Shown here: one piece after another, positions 6,040 through 7,007 of the stretch
Position numbering within the stretch: the first letter of the stretch is position 1
Layout of the letters: every line of letters starts with the position of its first letter
Source: an uncultured Bacteroidota bacterium
GTDB taxonomy: Bacteria > Bacteroidota > Bacteroidia > Bacteroidales > SZUA-534
Reading direction: 5' to 3'
Length of the DNA stretch: 7,007 nt
NCBI GenBank assembly: GCA_937900725.1
Contig: CALCFP010000551.1
Coordinates: 1 to 7,007, forward strand
Translations under genes and position numbers: made by a program
Notes under the pieces: model-generated
The model's input: only the letters and a program-made list of their open reading frames with translations
Databases searched by the model: none
What the model was told of the DNA's origin: nothing

Positions 6040-6069
6040 AAAAAAGGGTCGGACTTGAGCCGACCCTTT
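6040..6069 (-). terminator. Rho-independent terminator of nadB
   Basis: Read on the minus strand, AAAGGGTCGG (6069-6060) pairs perfectly with CCGACCCTTT (6052-6043) over 10 bases around a 7-base loop. The T-run continues to 6040, six T in all beyond the GC part. It begins 7 bases after the nadB stop codon (6076-6078). Confidence 0.93.
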
Positions 6070-6075
6070 GATATT

Positions 6076-7007
6076 TTACTTGTTGTCAGATACTGGCGGA
6101 TAATCGACATTGAAATGCAGTCCGCGACTCTCCTTGCGTTCAATGGCCTGGCGTGTAACCAGATATCCGACATTTATCATATTGCGCAACTCGCAAATCT
6201 CCTTGTTTGCCTTCACACGCTTGAACAAGTCCTCGGTCTCTTCATAAAGCAGGTCGAGGCGGGTCCACGCACGTTTCAGGCGCAAGTTGCTACGCACGAT
6301 GCCGACGTATGTGCTCATTATCTGACCCACTTCGCGAATGTCCTGGGCGATAAGCACATGCTCCTCATTGGTAAGCGTTCCCTCGTCGTTCCATTCTGGC
6401 ACATTCTCGTTGAACGTATATTCGTCGATATGCTGAAGACTGTGCTTGGCAGCTGCATCGGCATATACCACAGCCTCAATCAACGAGTTCGATGCCAGAC
6501 GGTTTCCGCCGTGCAGGCCTGTGCACGAACACTCGCCTACTGCATACAGGCGCTTTATGCTCGAACATGCGTTAAGATCGACTTTTATGCCACCGCACAT
6601 ATAGTGTGCACAAGGTGCAACAGGTATGTATTGCTTTGTGATGTCGATGCCGATGCTCAGGCATTTTGCGTATATGTTCGGGAAATGCTTTTTAGTCTCT
6701 TCAGGATTCTTGTGCGTGACATCAAGACAGACGTGGTCGAGTCCGTGAATCTTCATCTCCTTGTCGATGGCACGGGCCACAATGTCGCGTGGCGCAAGGC
6801 TCAAGCGCTCGTCGTATTTGTGCATGAACTCCTCGCCGTTGGGCAGGCGCAAGATGCCACCGTAGCCACGCATTGCTTCGGTGATAAGATATGCAGGATG
6901 CGTTTCGCCCGGATGGAACAGGGCCGTTGGGTGGAATTGCACGAACTCCATGTCCTGTACGGTTCCTTTGGCTCGATAGACCATTGCTATTCCGTCGCCC
7001 GTGGCAA
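6076..7007 (-). CDS. nadB: L-aspartate oxidase, C-terminal part (5' end outside window)
   Basis: NadB oxidises L-aspartate to iminoaspartate with FAD, the first step of de novo NAD synthesis; NadA then forms quinolinate. The frame is open to the window edge: seven residues (ATGDGIA) precede the internal Met at 6984, so the gene runs on past 7007. The 309 visible residues are roughly the last 60% of a protein of about 530. Numbering from Met6984: QFHPTALFHP (16-25), APRDIVARAID (64-74), AHYMCGGI (126-133) and GECSCTGLHGGNRLASNSLIE (150-170). His18, Arg66, His127 and Arg162 align with E. coli His244, Arg290, His351 and Arg386 (numbering from memory) of the dicarboxylate-binding active site. The fumarate reductase/succinate dehydrogenase C-terminal helical domain follows and ends in KESRGLHFNVDYP. 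The missing N-terminal part holds the FAD-binding GxGxxG and the residues that separate NadB from SdhA/FrdA, but KESRGLHF, the short C-terminus and the lack of an SdhB gene favour NadB. Confidence 0.95.
   Translation of the reverse strand, partial: ATGDGIAMVYRAKGTVQDMEFVQFHPTALFHPGETHPAYLITEAMRGYGGILRLPNGEEFMHKYDERLSLAPRDIVARAIDKEMKIHGLDHVCLDVTHKNPEETKKHFPNIYAKCLSIGIDITKQYIPVAPCAHYMCGGIKVDLNACSSIKRLYAVGECSCTGLHGGNRLASNSLIEAVVYADAAAKHSLQHIDEYTFNENVPEWNDEGTLTNEEHVLIAQDIREVGQIMSTYVGIVRSNLRLKRAWTRLDLLYEETEDLFKRVKANKEICELRNMINVGYLVTRQAIERKESRGLHFNVDYPPVSDNK

Overview
The window looks like ordinary chromosomal DNA from a Bacteroidales bacterium (phylum Bacteroidota). The evidence is: promoters of the Bacteroidota type (-33 TTTG and -7 TAnnTTTG, 19-21 bases apart), no clear Shine-Dalgarno sequences ahead of the starts, a lipoprotein and an outer-membrane beta-barrel end typical of the phylum, and a DUF2851-family gene found mainly in this group. 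The family level (Muribaculaceae, Prevotellaceae or other) cannot be settled from sequence alone. I see no mobile element, CRISPR array, tRNA or rRNA.

Layout, plus strand. Positions 1-147 are the 3' end of a beta-barrel outer-membrane protein, closed by a strong terminator (170-209). A promoter (317-349) then serves a two-gene unit: a lipoprotein of unknown function (384-1277) and a small secreted four-cysteine protein of unknown function (1314-1748). Next is greA (1880-2359) with a HIT-family hydrolase 3 bases behind it (2363-2755). The greA promoter (1780-1811) is followed at once by a terminator-shaped hairpin inside the predicted greA leader. A long perfect terminator (2773-2810) ends this unit. 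A further promoter (2853-2883) drives a long-chain polyprenyl diphosphate synthase (start set at 2899), which is tightly coupled to an orphan LytS-type histidine kinase-like membrane protein (3877-4722).

Layout, minus strand. A DUF2851 protein (4706-5986) converges on the kinase-like gene and overlaps its end by 17 bases. Upstream of it lies the 3' part of nadB, L-aspartate oxidase (6076 to beyond 7007), with its own terminator (6040-6069) just ahead of the DUF2851 promoter.

The genes cover transcription fidelity (GreA), nucleotide hydrolysis (HIT), isoprenoid/menaquinone side-chain synthesis, NAD synthesis (NadB) and envelope proteins. This is mostly housekeeping and I see no obvious new multi-gene system. 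The points most worth a second look are the terminator-like greA leader, the loss of ATP-binding motifs in the kinase-like protein, the nuclease-like motif pattern plus cysteine cluster in the DUF2851 protein, and the uncharacterised secreted pair.
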